A stretch of 64,000 nt of DNA, from NCBI GenBank assembly GCA_013365325.1, contig JABVXV010000001.1, positions 868,001 through 932,000 on the forward strand, in the 5' to 3' direction. The position numbers and the translations under genes are program-made. This document shows, one piece after another, positions 1 through 12,480 of this stretch (position 1 is its first letter; each line of letters opens with the position of its first letter). Origin of the DNA: Dipetalonema caudispina (lineage: Eukaryota > Nematoda > Chromadorea > Rhabditida > Onchocercidae). The notes beneath the pieces were generated by a model. That model searched no databases, was not told the origin of the DNA, and was given only the letters and a program-made list of their open reading frames with translations.

Positions 1-1913
1 GCACAACGTGTCATCTTAGCCATCAAGGCACGATACATGCCGTCTGTACGTCGTTCGATAAAACCATCCAACAATGCTACTGAGAGGATGCTTTCAATAT
101 CCGTAACATTGAGTTGCACACGACAAACACCCTTTTCGCGAATGAACTGCGCCACCTCAGTGGAACGAACGAACGAGAACTCCCGAGCAGCTGCTGGGTC
201 ATTTTTGTAGTTATCCTCAGCGAATTTCCGCTTGCTCTATAATACTTTTTCTCACTATTATTCTGAACACCACATGGTGAAAGCATTGATTCATAGTTTA
301 AAATTCAAATTAAGAAACTGAGTATAGCTCGTCTAAGCAAAAAATACGAATAAATTCTTGGCTCTATCAAACAAAGAATCGTTAACATACAAATAAAATT
401 CAAATTCCAAAGTTTTTAACATGAAAAACAAGATACGACATCAAACACCTTAATCTAGCCCATTAATATTAATGATGTCGAAATTGTAACCTTAATTCCG
501 AACAAGATTTTTATCATCAAGGGTGGCATATGAATGAATAATTAAACAACATGAATAAATATCAAAAAGAACCATAAATTTTCAAAAATAATTTTTAAAA
601 AACCTCTCAGGAAAATCAAACTGCCTGAAAGCGCTTTCAAAATTTTCGGGGAGGAAGTGGGTTGGATCAATTCGAATTTTAGTCACTTCAATTCTTCTCT
701 TTTCCTTGTAGAAGAGTTAAGTAACTATTTCAACAACTCTGACAAAAATCCACCTGCAACATCGCAACACAAATATGTGCGAGAGTTTCGACAAATTGTG
801 AATCCAGCTGTTGATCGGAATAGAATGTTCCACCTGTCAAAGATTCATCTGCCACTACATCGTACAACATATAGCACTTTTTTGTCGTACCTACCGCCTG
901 AAGATGCATCTTATATCAGTTAGAATGTGTCTGCGAACTGATGATTCAGTTAAGATGAACGCCTTCTGTTCTAGGAATTTTGTTAATACGAGCGATAATT
1001 ATCATATATCGAAAAATAATTTAGTACATTATGTAATTTAAGTACATTGTGTTGTTTTGAAAACGGTGAACAGGTGAATCTTTTCTTTCGGAAAACGGAA
1101 GCTTACTAAAGCACTACTAAAAAAGAACCTCCCGCTGAAATGGAAAAAGAATCGACAAGGAAGTAACTAATTTTAATATACGGAATGTAAAAATTGTGAA
1201 TCAAAAAGTTAAAAAGAAACTTTTATTGATTTAACAAGTTTGCGTTGTTCCAACACTTTCAAAACTTTACGCATTTGCGTCTGTGATAAACCAGTTCGAT
1301 CACGAATATCCCGTATCCAAATACCTTTTTTACCCGATTCTTCAATAAGTGAATAAATCTGTAATTTAAGTTATTTTAAGTCCAAATAGAGCAGGAGATG
1401 AAAAATTGGTCTGAAAGCATTAAGTGATGAAAAACTTAGAGAGATGTTTCACAGTATGAAACGAACAGAGAAGGGAATGTATTGGTTAAGAGAGGGGCAG
1501 AGAAAGGTTAAAGCTTAATGGTTAAAAGATTAAAGCCAAGTCGTCGTAAACTTGTAACTATCTGGCTAGAAATTCAGTGTAATTTTATCTAAGCAATTAT
1601 TTAGGAGAAAAATAAGCAAAAAAAAATGATCAAATCAAGTATTGCTCACCAACTGTTCTTCGCGCGTTGCATCAGCAATTTGTGTGCCCTTCCTTAAACG
1701 TAGGATAAATGCACCAGGTGTATGACCAGGTAGCATTTCGATTTTACCCGATGATAATAGGGCATTGACCGCTTCGCCACGTGCTTTAATATCCATCCCC
1801 GCAGTATGCTTCATTAGATCTTCGTTACTTAAGCCATCCTCATTATTTGCTAAAACGGCAAGGACATCCATCTGTGATGCAGAAGCTTCTTGTTCTTCTT
1901 CTTCTTTGACCAT
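1..1913 (-). CDS. POLR3F: RNA polymerase III subunit RPC6 (POLR3F/RPC39), 5' part; 3' end beyond window
   Basis: RPC6/RPC39 is a winged-helix subunit of nuclear RNA polymerase III that takes part in initiation at tRNA and 5S genes. Four exons join in phase: 1913-1650, 1358-1221, 897-754 and 236-1 (cut by the window edge), giving about 260 residues of an expected 310-320. Exon 2 encodes EESGKKGIWIRDIRDRTGLS, which matches the second winged helix of the human protein (EDAGNKGIWSRDIR). Exon 3 reads KKCYMLYDVV and LTGGTFYSDQ (human KKVYMLYNLQ, VTGGAWYSDQ). Exon 4 carries ATDIESIL-like and DGMYRA segments of the C-terminal winged helix. The ATG at 1911-1913 lies 10 bases after a cgcag acceptor, which could be a trans-splice site. 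The N-terminus starts with a glutamate-rich stretch. The C-terminal cysteine motif must lie left of the window. Identity is secure; the exon joins are inferred. Confidence 0.9.
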
Positions 1914-4649
1914 ATTGATAAGACTGCGACAACGAATTATTAAGAATTTAATGTAGCGTAAATTACCTTAAAAATCTGCAGTGGTTTGCTGTATCAGATA
2001 CCGGAAATATAAATAGATCCAGGAAATGAACTGAAACAGTTGGAGAGTTTGGGAATTTGAATGTAATTTAGATCTAATTTGAATAACACTTGAAATCTCC
2101 CCTGTGCGAATTCTATGCAGAACTGCTACATTTCAAGGGGAATTTCAACTAGCAAGACCAGCACCTTTCTCATTTCCATTATCAACTAACTTACCTTAAT
2201 AGTGATTACCCACAAAGGTTAACTCAGAGATCAGGAGCAATCAAAGCAATAATAACCCTGAAATGTCCCCTAAGTGAGATATTTGAACATGTTCTATCTC
2301 CGCCATGCAATTATATCTTTTCGGGAAACGACATCGCCAAAGTTTTCAAGCAACTCATTCTGGCCGACTATTTGCGGATTCAGTTGTTTTCAAACAAAAA
2401 TAACAATGAGAAAAAATTTTTTAAGTATTTCCAGTCTAAAAAAAAAAAAACCATCACAAAAGGAAAAATACATATAACAGTAAACAAGCACATAAAGCAA
2501 GCGAATAAACAAATAAGTCAGCAATAAACACCTAGTAAACAACATTACTACAAAAGGTAAATTTATTAATAAGTGAAGAAAAGGCAGAAACATCAAATGT
2601 ACAAGTTCTATAGAGGAAAGAATGTAAAGAATATTTTCTATAAGCAATATGCATTACTATGTGGTGATAAATTATGCAACACTGACGTTCCAAGCATCAC
2701 ATCACATTTTAGCATGTTATTGAACAACACTGGAAAGAGTACTGTGATACTCAGCACAAAAGAGATTCTTAAAAAACAGGAAAACCACTAAAAATCTAAG
2801 TTTTATAATTGAATGTAACATTAAAATTATAACATTATAATACTGTCAATAAATTAAATATGTTCTTCCAAGAATCATCGAATTCCATACATACTTATCT
2901 ACGAAACTGCCAAAAATTCTCTCTCATTTCTCTTTGTAAAGCATTATTACTAGGCATCAATAAATTAATTGCAATATTGCATCTTTCTTTGTAAATAATT
3001 TAATACCTTCCTTATTTTCCTCTCCAACACTTGAATTTTCAAAAAACAAGAAATTTTCTTCAAAATTACTTTTTTGAAAATAAATGATCTCAATCGACAA
3101 ACATTCAGCATATTATCACTTCTTCTTGCTCAACTTCAAATTTTTATAAATAAAAATATTTGTCATCAAAATATAGAAATTCGTCCCAATTTGTGCCGCT
3201 TTCACTTTATTTATTTATAATGGTTAGTCATTAAGCGTTTTGTCTTGCAACACAACTAAGTATGAAATAACGCTTGTTACCTCAAACTGTTATTGAATAA
3301 ATGGTAATCCATATCGCCAATGGGAAATGCAATTTTCTACGAAGCAAAAAATGATCCACTTCTCACTTTCTAGTGTAGCAGGGAAAATTTATGAATTCAA
3401 AATTTAGATGGCACTAAAACTCCTTGTTCAGAGAAGACTGAAACTAGTGGTAAAAACTCAACCCAGATAGAATGCAAATACTTTTCAAGAGGAACGTTTT
3501 TAGAGCAAAATTATTTTCCGCCGTAATGTAGCCACGCTAGTTAATTTAATGAAGCAGTGCAGGTAACACGATTAAAATTTACTTTCTGGCAACCAATGAT
3601 CCTCTAAGCTAACATCTTTTCTTCCATGAATTTATCGATTTTGATTTAAAGACTAGATTGAGCTAAAGTACATCATTAGTAGTAGAAAAAAGCTAGCATG
3701 AAAAAAACTTATTTTTGCAAGATTGAGGTGGAAAGAGGAAAAAGCGAAATTAGCGGAAGAGAGCATTGAGCCTTTTTTCTATCTCCACTCATTAGCTCTT
3801 TTCTCTTTTTGCTTCTCCTTCTCACAGACAAAAGGTAAACGAATAGTTTCAGTTTCATGTTTTTGATAAAATAAAGTGAGAACAAATTACTTTGAGAAAT
3901 TCAACTTCCTTTTACCAACTAATATCCACTTCGAAAAAGTTCCAAACTTTGTTCTCTCTTATATCTTGTACCCAGTATTGGAAATCGTATTTAAACTTTA
4001 TGATTTTTAATGTTTTATTTTGTCTATCTGGTTTAGGCGGAGAACGTTTTAGCAATTAAATAACTTATAAATAAGATATCTTGCTCTATCCAGCTCCTTT
4101 CTTTGATGTTCACTGCTGTGTCGATAAGAACTCGTATTTCTAACTAAGTATTTTTCCAAAAATCCTAGTCATTTTACCGGATATTTGTGTAGGTTTGAAA
4201 AAACATTAACTTTTTACGTACATGTTCTTTTTGCATGTAATGCAATTTTTCTCTCTGTTCTCCAAATGTACGAATAATTATTAACAAAAAGAGAATCGAA
4301 AACTCAAAAGTGGTAAATAACAGTCCCTAGCCTCGCAAGAAATGCTAAAAGTAATCCATTAGAACTATAAAAATACAAGTAAATCGGAGCACCCTCTCCC
4401 TCTCTTTTCTCCTCTTCTTCCTTCTTACATCCTCAAGGAGATTTTATTTCTGTCCTCTTTGCACTATCTTTAGATTTTGCAATTCTACTGAATGTCTACC
4501 ATAATAAAAAAAAAAAAATATACATATATATAGATATATATGGAGATATCACTTTGCCATAAGAAGCATAACAAAGAGAGCGTAAAAGCACTAACTCAGT
4601 GTAGCGACTTTGTATAAAATCTTCCTTTCATTTCTTACTCCTTCGACTT
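1914..4649. other. 2.7 kb AT-rich spacer, no supported gene
   Basis: This lies between the POLR3F start and the TCF25 stop, both on the minus strand. I see only AT-rich sequence, poly-A runs (around 2440 and 4506) and short chance ORFs. The part next to 1914 must include the POLR3F promoter and the distal part the TCF25 3' UTR, but no element is recognisable. A coding-like fragment on the minus strand near 2280-2380 was considered and not called. Confidence 0.5.
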
Positions 4650-4967
4650 TTACCGCACTCCAGCCAAATCAGCTCGGGCATCATCATCATCATCATCATC
4701 ATCGTCGTCGTGGTCGTCATCGTAGTCGTCGTCGTCGTCATCGTCATCGACATCATCATCACCACCATCACCACCAATTACACCGTGCTCCTGCTCAATC
4801 TCCCTCGCCTCTACCTCTACATTGTCTACTTCGTTAATAGCTCCTCGATTGCTTTCTTCTTGGTTATTACCGTCAAAATCTCTGTCATCAGCAACACCCG
4901 CTTCAGAAACGAACATTCCACGTAAAACGTTTAATACTTCTTCAATACTTGCATTTAAGTGTTGAGC
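4650..4967 (-). other. TCF25 terminal exon with Asp triplet-repeat tract
   Basis: This exon follows a strong acceptor (ttttttcag reading on the minus strand; intron ends at 4968). It encodes AQHLNASIEEVLNVLRGMF, which aligns with the human C-terminal helix GLNRLMLAVRDMM, and then an acidic tail. The aspartates come from a GAT/GAC triplet array at about 4678-4770, a likely length-polymorphic coding microsatellite. The stop codon is at 4650-4652. Confidence 0.85.
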
Positions 4968-7900
4968 CTGAAAAAGGATAAAGCCTGTCAGAAACTGAAA
5001 TCAATGGTGACTAACACATAGGGTGAGCAATACTTGCATACAGACACGCATGTACTTTCCCATATCAAGCATGATTAAAATGATTCTTTCTAACCACACC
5101 TTTTTCGTTTGCAATTAATAAATTGATTATTATAGTTATCGTTGAGAGTGAAGCAAAACAACAGCACAGTGAATTACTGGAAATTCATAAATCCAACTGC
5201 AACAAATGTTCATTTCACGACGTGTTGTCGGTAAGGTTATTATTATTCCTACTTTTTTATTTCGAATAATTTGGCCATATCTCTTATCCAATGACTTCGT
5301 GTTTATTCTCTTTGCTCTGAACAGAGAAAACTAAAAAACATACCTCACCTACTGCTTTCAGAAACAATCACTGCTCATCATAACAATATCGTTATGATAA
5401 AAACTGATAAAACAATTCATTTAATCGATGATTAGATAAACCATATCCGTAGATTCCTTTTTTAGATTTCTATTATAGGTTTTTCTTACGCTGCATATTA
5501 GCAATACCATATCGATCTTACAAATCGTTACTCTTGTTTTATCTTAGCAAATTCATCAGTGTCCGATAGTGGACTCAGTGTCACTGCGTTGCTTATGCAA
5601 AAGACAGTTCGATATATATATCACACAGCAGTGGAGTCCAGATTCTGTTTGTTAAGGTGTCCAACTTCACAGTTTCATTTCTAGGTAATGAAAAGATCTT
5701 ACAATCATGTAAATTTTGAAAGACACATTTCAAAACATGAGCAAGCATTAAAAATTGTATAAAGCGTTATTAAATTGGTCATTACGTTACAAAGAAAATG
5801 ATTCTTTCACTCATACTATCAATTTCCCTACGCTGCACTTCGCAATATGTATACTGCAAAAAGATAATTTAGAATCGGAAAACCAGAGAGAGCTGACTCA
5901 GGTCCAGTCTAGGCAGGGCCATGTTAAGTTTAGTATAAATTATGTCAATCAGAGGACGAATTCAACAGACTTTTACATGACAAGTAAGCCTTCCCTTTTT
6001 TGTCTCTCTAAACCATTATTTGAATGTCTTAAAAGAAGTATGAGTGCAAAGATTTTGTACTGAAAGAAATGGTAGAGTATAATAATGCAGATTTGAAACA
6101 TAAGGCAATGATAAAGACAATCGGATCTTATAGGAAATCAGGAATTTTTATTGCCCTTTCCACTATATGTCCCACAAAAACTATCTCAGCCCTTACTTTC
6201 GAGGAAGTCGTGAAAACAAATCAGTATAGGTTCTTTGTTTAAGATGCATGATGATAGCCAGTTTGCATGTTCAATTCTTTTTCAAGATTCTAATTTAATA
6301 AAAGCACAAAGATAATCAAAAGTTTCTGATCATTTAAAGTATAAAAGAAGCTCACGATCTTCTCTATTTCGTCCGCTGATTAAATTGAATAATTAAAACT
6401 TTTTAAATTTTGTTGCGGAATTAGTCACGACTTCAGCTAATGCTAAAAAGTGATTTTTTAACTGAATTACTTGAATTTTCTATTATATTATAACAAAACC
6501 GTAGATTATTTCAGCTCTTTTGTCGTCTTACGACAATACGATGACTTTAAAAAATTTAGGTTGGGGATTTTTCTGGCCAACTGATTGATTTAATCACGAA
6601 AATGATTTTAATAAGATAAAGAAACATTTCGGCAATAAAATTCTAACACCATAAAAAATCAATCCCTTACTTATTTTTCTAGATGAAAAAAAGGATGATA
6701 CGGATGCTGACGCTATGATTTTCAACGATCCACAAGGTGTTACATTATCAAAGTATGTTTCGTTTCTACACTATATCCTTAATATTATTTATATTACTCA
6801 AAGTCATTTGATTGCAAAGATTATATACGATGAGGGTTAAAAAATTCAAATGTAACTCCTCCAATTGCAGTCAAGTAAGCTAGTCCACTAGGGATCTCAA
6901 AATTTTGAAATTAAGAGCATATATCGGACATTTTCTAAAAGTAAACGTAATTGAAAGAATATAATAGTCCAGCACTCCACTAGATTTTACATTGCGTAAT
7001 AAAGTATGTACTTGTGGTGTGACTTTATACTAAATGAGATAGGAAAAGATTCAAAAGACTCCGAATTAAATGCGTCGAGATCGAAGTCTTGAGACCCTAC
7101 CTCTTTCGCTTTCAAATGTTTAATTTTCCACTTCTTTTAAATGTCTACAACTTTTTCTCCAGTTGGACCATTCAATCCGGAAAGTCGGTTAACTCATTTT
7201 AATAGATCTTAGTGTTGTTGTTACTTTATATTCCGAAAGTATCTCAAACTGAGTCTACTAATTAACTAAGCATCCTGGCAATACAAAGAGAAATGCTCTT
7301 TATTAAATTCAATACTGTTAATTACTAGTAGGCAAATCGATATTAATGAAAAATAAGTTGCTGCAGGCTAAAAACTTTTTTTTTTTCCAGATTTGCTCTT
7401 GGTGTCTCTGTGATACTTTATCTATGTGCAATGTCATCACTACTCTTTCTGTATGAGTTAATCAAGCCGACATTTACCTGATCGTAATTGGGCCAAACGG
7501 AATGCAGCAATCCTGAGAGGAAGGAATCAGGCCGTGGTGTACTCGATGTTCTTGTATACATCATTCGTCCATTATATGGTGGCGCAGGATCTGATAGGAT
7601 CCATTCCGCATTTCTTGTTACTTCCCACAAGTATGCATGTCGTTCGATGTTCCGCGGTATTCCAACATAACATGTTTTCCTCCTGCAATAAGTTTCAGAT
7701 TTCCAACTATGTTGAAAACATTGCGCCTTCTGGTTGTTTCGTTCCTTTTCTCTGTCATTATTATTATTGTAGATATTACACATCATGGGCAGCTCCAAAT
7801 CCACAGAATCCAGAATTCTGATCCCTTCTTCCTTATTGTCCTATGACTGGAACCAGTTATTTCAAGTATCATTTCTGCACCTGCTCAATTACAAGTGCCT

Positions 7901-10900
7901 TCTCTGCTTTACCCTGCCATCATCTTCAATAAATAGAAACTTTTTACACTGGGACTAGTTATTTTCAGTAACATTGCATATTCTATTTAACTCTAGGAAG
8001 ATTAAGATCTATTTCGAAAAGTGAGGGATTTCTTCGGATAATTCAAACCTAAGAAATTTAAAATCTGTCCTTCCTATTAAGAGGATGATGCTTGAAAACA
8101 ACTGAAATCTCTCCATAAAATCCTCTTTCTACATGTTATGTAGAGCCAAAAGAATCAACATTCTTTAATGTAAATATTTATTCCAGCATCTTTTAAATTT
8201 TTATCCTGTTCAAAACTGATTCCTATAATAAAAAAAATTTTTTTCCACATAGAAAAGAATTTAATTTTGAAACTAATACCGATAGCTGCTCTAAACTAAC
8301 AAATCTCGTTTGATCAGGATTTTAAAAAAAGTAGTGTATGACGAAGTTATTTTCCAACTCGTTTTAAATGTCCACAAAATTTGTCTTATTATGGCTGGTA
8401 GAATCAGGCACATTATCAATATGTTGGCAAACTAAAATTAGATGATCCGAGCTATTGAAATTTAACTAATGCAAGCAATAAGCGGAATTGTTTGAAGATC
8501 GACATATCACTCAAAAGTAGTCTAGAAAATTTATTTTACTTTTCCTATTTCGAAAGTAACTATAACGCAAAAAGCACATTTCGGTGTCTCGGGCCAGACC
8601 TTTGTCTTCAACTGAATGGGTTCCAAATTTAAAAGATGAAACCAGGAGTCCTAAAGTATGTCGCAAAAACTTGCAGTTTCTCCCAATCTGCAAGCTCTTC
8701 ATTGAAATTACTGAATGATGACACAGTGGCTATTGTGACTTCTTCGAGCCATGAAAGAATCGATGGATCCTCTAACCAAATCGATGATGCCAGCTTTACA
8801 TACACTGACGTGAGCAGTTTTATCCCCTCACTTTCTCTGAAAAAAATTTTTAAATTCTAGCCGAAGTAATCACTTCTAATACATGCCTATGGTATCCACA
8901 AAAAGACATCCCTGTTTACTTACTTAAAAAATACCGATAACAGGAAGAGTCGTTTTAAATGTAAATTCTAAACTCCTAAAGACTTATTTAAATATGTCAC
9001 GGAGATTTATTGCCACTCCCGATGATTTTCATTAAGAAAAAAATTGAATATTTACCAATTATTTTAGTTCAAAAAAAAATCGCGGTTGGAAAATTCCTAT
9101 CCAAAAACTGGAAATTAACCTTTCATGAGCTAATGTATTCATATATTCATTATTTTCTACTACTGGATCAGGCTGTACATTCATTGCATCCAAAAGTTTC
9201 AGCAGCACCGTCGGGAAATGCCGAACAGCCGAAGCAATCTAAAATTTATGAATGTAAACAATGATTTTATGCCTATGGAAGTTTGGCTCTGCAGTACTGG
9301 CTCTGAAATAAGATATTAAAGTAAAAACTATTGAACTACTTTTCCAACTGATAATGCGCAGTTTCTGAATTCTAAAAATCAGTAATCCTAAAACACTACA
9401 ACCATACCATAGAATCAGCAATTCCCTTATCTTCAGCTTTTCCACTTTCCCAAAACAGAAAAAAGTGGGCAAGAGCGACGGAATATGCGAAATTTGGAAG
9501 TCTATCCAAATTTTTCGAAGCCTGAAAGTTATTGTATTGCCATTTCTATATTTAATAAATTTCAAAAGCTCTGCTTCCTATAATAATATCATTGGCAGTT
9601 ATGAGCCGGTATAGGTTTTTACAAATGTTTGACGGCTAACAAAATTTTACCAGACCGTTTAATTAAACCTCACGTTACAATAAGAAATTTCATTTTTAGA
9701 GATGATTTTTTCCTCTACTTTCATAACAGGTAAAAAATCTAGTGCATACAATAAATGCCACAACGTTCTGAAATGCGGAACTAGACAATGCCCCCAACTA
9801 TAGCATTCTTCATTAAATGATAGCCGATACCGTTCGTGAGTCACATTACAGAAATTTCATGAAATCCATTACTTGCAACGTATTGTACAGGAGAATTAGA
9901 TAGTTATACTCCCGCGCTTTTAAAGCAATCGTATCGATAGTGAGCATTATAGCAAGTGGATCCGATACAGGATCCAGACGATATATAAGTCTGGCAACAT
10001 GAAGGGCTGTTTTGAAACAATGACGATCAACAAGATTTCGCAAATGTCGATGAAGCAACAAATAAAACGCTCGATTTTCGAAGTCAACATAGTCAATGCG
10101 ATGATCAAAATTGCTCAGTTGAAATCGCGGAGCAAATACACTTTCACAACAAAACAGTCCACGTTCTACAATGTACATATTTAGTAAAATTAAATCTAAA
10201 ACATCCTATAAAATAAAAATTTCCGTCGTAGTATTTGGACATTTCTAAGAGCTCACAGAAGGATCAATCCTGAAAGTTATGATTGTATCTCATATTAATT
10301 GTAGGATATAGCCGCATTGAAAACCAAATGGGTCAATAAGGATACGAAATTAAAAAATTACATTAACAAACGAATGATTGATTAACCAGTAAGTAATAAA
10401 ATTTACCAATTAAATCACGTGAGAACTGATAATCTTCTTGCTGCCTCAACAATTCGGCCATAATAAGCAGGCTATCTAAGTGGTACGGACATTGTGTCAA
10501 AATATTCTAAATCCATATTCGTTAAAATCATAATCTAACAGACAAATGGACATAATAACATAGAAAAACGATTCGATTACTAACATCGAGATCTTACCAA
10601 AATTTCAAAATTGCATGTCATGTCTTAGTTACCACGCTCATATAAGGAAGTTCAGTATTCAACAACGATACAGTTTTAATAACCAATGTTGACGCGATTT
10701 TAATGACAAAATTAACAACTTCAACGACATCATTTTTGTTCGATATGTCCTTAAAAATTATTTTATTAAAAAACAGACCGATATGAAATTATGATTAAGT
10801 GATTCTGATGCTATCCAGAAACTTTGCTGCAGCTCACGATAATAAGCGTGATGCGAAAATCTGAACCAAAATACATTACCCTCGGTACGATCTAGTTCCA

Positions 10901-12480
10901 TTGACAAACCTTAAACAATAGAAGAATAATACAAATACTGCCTTGAAGAAGTAGAAAAGAGGACAAAGGCATTAGAACTATCGTTTAAATGTGATATACT
11001 GAAATTATAATTCAAACCACAAATTTACATGGTCACAACTATCCCATGTATAAAAATAAGTTATCACCCATGAAAAAAAATCCGTTGCATTTTAGAGAAA
11101 ACTAGTATAGAGGTTAGGGAATCAGTTCAGATATATTCAGTCCTTGAACACTGAAAAGTACTCTGGAACCTTTCCAATCTGAATGCGTTATTTGCTCCAT
11201 TATGTGCTACAATTATGATAAATACCGGAAGAAAAGGTAAGAAAAATTTCTGGTGCGTAATCTAAAAGAACCTACGTAGTGGTACGCAAGCGAAATGAAT
11301 AAATTAAACAGGTAAAACAGAAAATCATATTCTACTACTACATTAAGAAGTCTTACCAACATTTTTAACTTCTGGCCACGTTGGTTTCTTTTTTACTATT
11401 TTACCAAAAATCACTCTCCCACGTTGAACTGTATTTGTGCTCCTTCGACCCAGGATTGAGCGCAATTCATTCTCCACATTCAGCATTCTACTATCAACCT
11501 AAAATAGTTACTGAGTCCGTTCATATCAATTTCTGGATTTCCATTGTATATAGATATTGTCCGAATTTCATATTTAATTTGAAATTCTGGATCAAATTCA
11601 CTTCTTGATCAGCTGATTCTTTTCGCTTATGTGAACTATTACTTTCTTCCGATTACAAATCCTCCGATGAATATTTTGTAGTACAAACATTAAAAAACTT
11701 TCTCATGCTGAAGAAAACATTTTCACTGTATCTCTGTTCAACATGCCAGTTATATTGTTTTGTATGAAAAACGGTGTAGAACAAAATAGTATGCTCAGCT
11801 CGTCAAGAATGCATATATACAGACCTTAAATAAATCTCTCTCAAAGACCATATCGTGGAGTTTGGGCAGTTGAGCTTCTTGCGAAGGGAAATCCAATATA
11901 TCTAAATCATTATCTGTATCGGTACAGTGCGCTTTCTTCTTTCCTTTCCTTTTCTTCTTTATCATTTTCTTTTCCTTCTTTTCCGTCCTCTTCTCTACCG
12001 GTGTTTCTTCAACTAGGCCGGAACTTTCATCCCCTCCTTCTCCAGATTCTTCGAGGAACTCATATCTAAATAGGCAATAATGACAAAGAGTAACCAAATA
12101 GACCAAGACTTTTTGATTTCACTTAAAAAACAGAGGCAGGTGTGAAAAGACATGACACATAGCTATGTAAAATTTTAACTTCATTCTCACTGCTTCTTTT
12201 GCGGATTGGAATAAAAAATGCTACTTACTTACTACACTTACAAAAGAAAAAAAAAAAAAAAAACTAACACTAGCCAGTATCGGCCTTTAACTCAGTGTAC
12301 TGACCTTTCGGATCTCTTCAAATATGCGAAATAAGAAACTAACCTATTGCATATAAATGTTCCCGATCTCCCTTCTTCACTTGCCGACTCGGAGTTTTCC
12401 TCCTCTTCTCCTATTGGTAATTTCTCCTTTCCAACTGCCTTTCTTTCTTGCAAATATCGTCGCAAATGTTTTGTTGACAT
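4650..12480 (-). CDS. TCF25: TCF25 / Rqc1-family protein (NULP1), 11 exons
   Basis: TCF25 is the animal counterpart of yeast Rqc1, part of the ribosome quality control complex on stalled 60S subunits. Exons, all joining in phase: 12480-12344, 12065-11825, 11498-11357, 10909-10779, 10506-10407, 10165-9873, 9521-9408, 9238-9120, 8836-8675, 7682-7478, 4967-4650, for 653 residues (human about 676). The N-terminus MSTKHLRRYLQERK resembles human MSRRALRRLRGEQ; a lysine-rich tract follows at about 70-90. Family blocks: GLSMELDRTEGNVFWFRFSH (174 on), QCPYHLDSLL, NRAFYLLLHRHL, LPNFAYSVALAHFFL, RHFPTVLLKLLDAM, IPRNIERHAYLWEV, LLHSVWPNYDQ. The last exon gives an acidic tail with near-continuous aspartate at about 616-643. 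The 8675/7682 join needs a GC-AG intron (donor GCAAGT). The last intron (4968-7477) contains a gene on the opposite strand. Confidence 0.93.
5688..7481 (+). CDS. Unidentified small single-pass membrane protein, nested antisense in TCF25
   Basis: I do not recognise the family. Three exons join in phase: one ending 5983 (donor gtaagc), 6683-6752 (acceptor tttttctag, donor gtatgt) and 7391-7481 (acceptor ttttttccag, stop TGA). The product reads ...VNQRTNSTDFYMT, then NEKKDDTDADAMIFNDPQGV, then a hydrophobic segment FALGVSVILYLCAMSSLLFL closed by YELIKPTFT. So a polar, acidic domain is followed by one membrane span very near the C-terminus, a tail-anchored-like layout. The 5' end is unresolved: an ATG at 5688, four bases after a tttctag acceptor, opens a reading frame (MKRSYNHVNFERH...) that could splice to an acceptor near 5900, for about 100 residues in all. 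An AATAAA at 7928-7933 is a plausible polyadenylation signal, so the 3' UTR would run antisense across a TCF25 exon. Support is splice phasing plus the membrane segment only. Confidence 0.5.
7928..7933 (+). terminator. AATAAA polyadenylation signal of the nested + strand gene
   Basis: A canonical AATAAA occurs about 450 bases after the TGA at 7479-7481, with no closer canonical signal seen. It could end the nested membrane-protein transcript. Confidence 0.35.

Noticed and set aside
2280..2385. Minus-strand coding-like fragment (NELLENFGDVVSRKDIIAW)
   Set aside because: It reads like protein but is short, ends at a stop with no clear acceptor, and no partner exon was found nearby.
4610..4837. 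Histidine/arginine-rich + strand ORF
   Set aside because: It is the reverse reading of the Asp triplet repeat in the TCF25 terminal exon.
7534..7821. 95-codon + strand ORF (MVYSMFLYTSFVHYM...)
   Set aside because: It lies antisense to TCF25 exon 10 and its neighbouring intron. Its hydrophobic, Cys/Trp-rich text is what the reverse of a charged exon gives, and it follows the stop of the nested gene.
9659..9844. Minus-strand ORF within TCF25, first considered as the exon after 9873
   Set aside because: The true continuation is 9521-9408 (ASKNLDRLPNFAYSVAL), which matches the human protein and keeps phase; this ORF is intronic.
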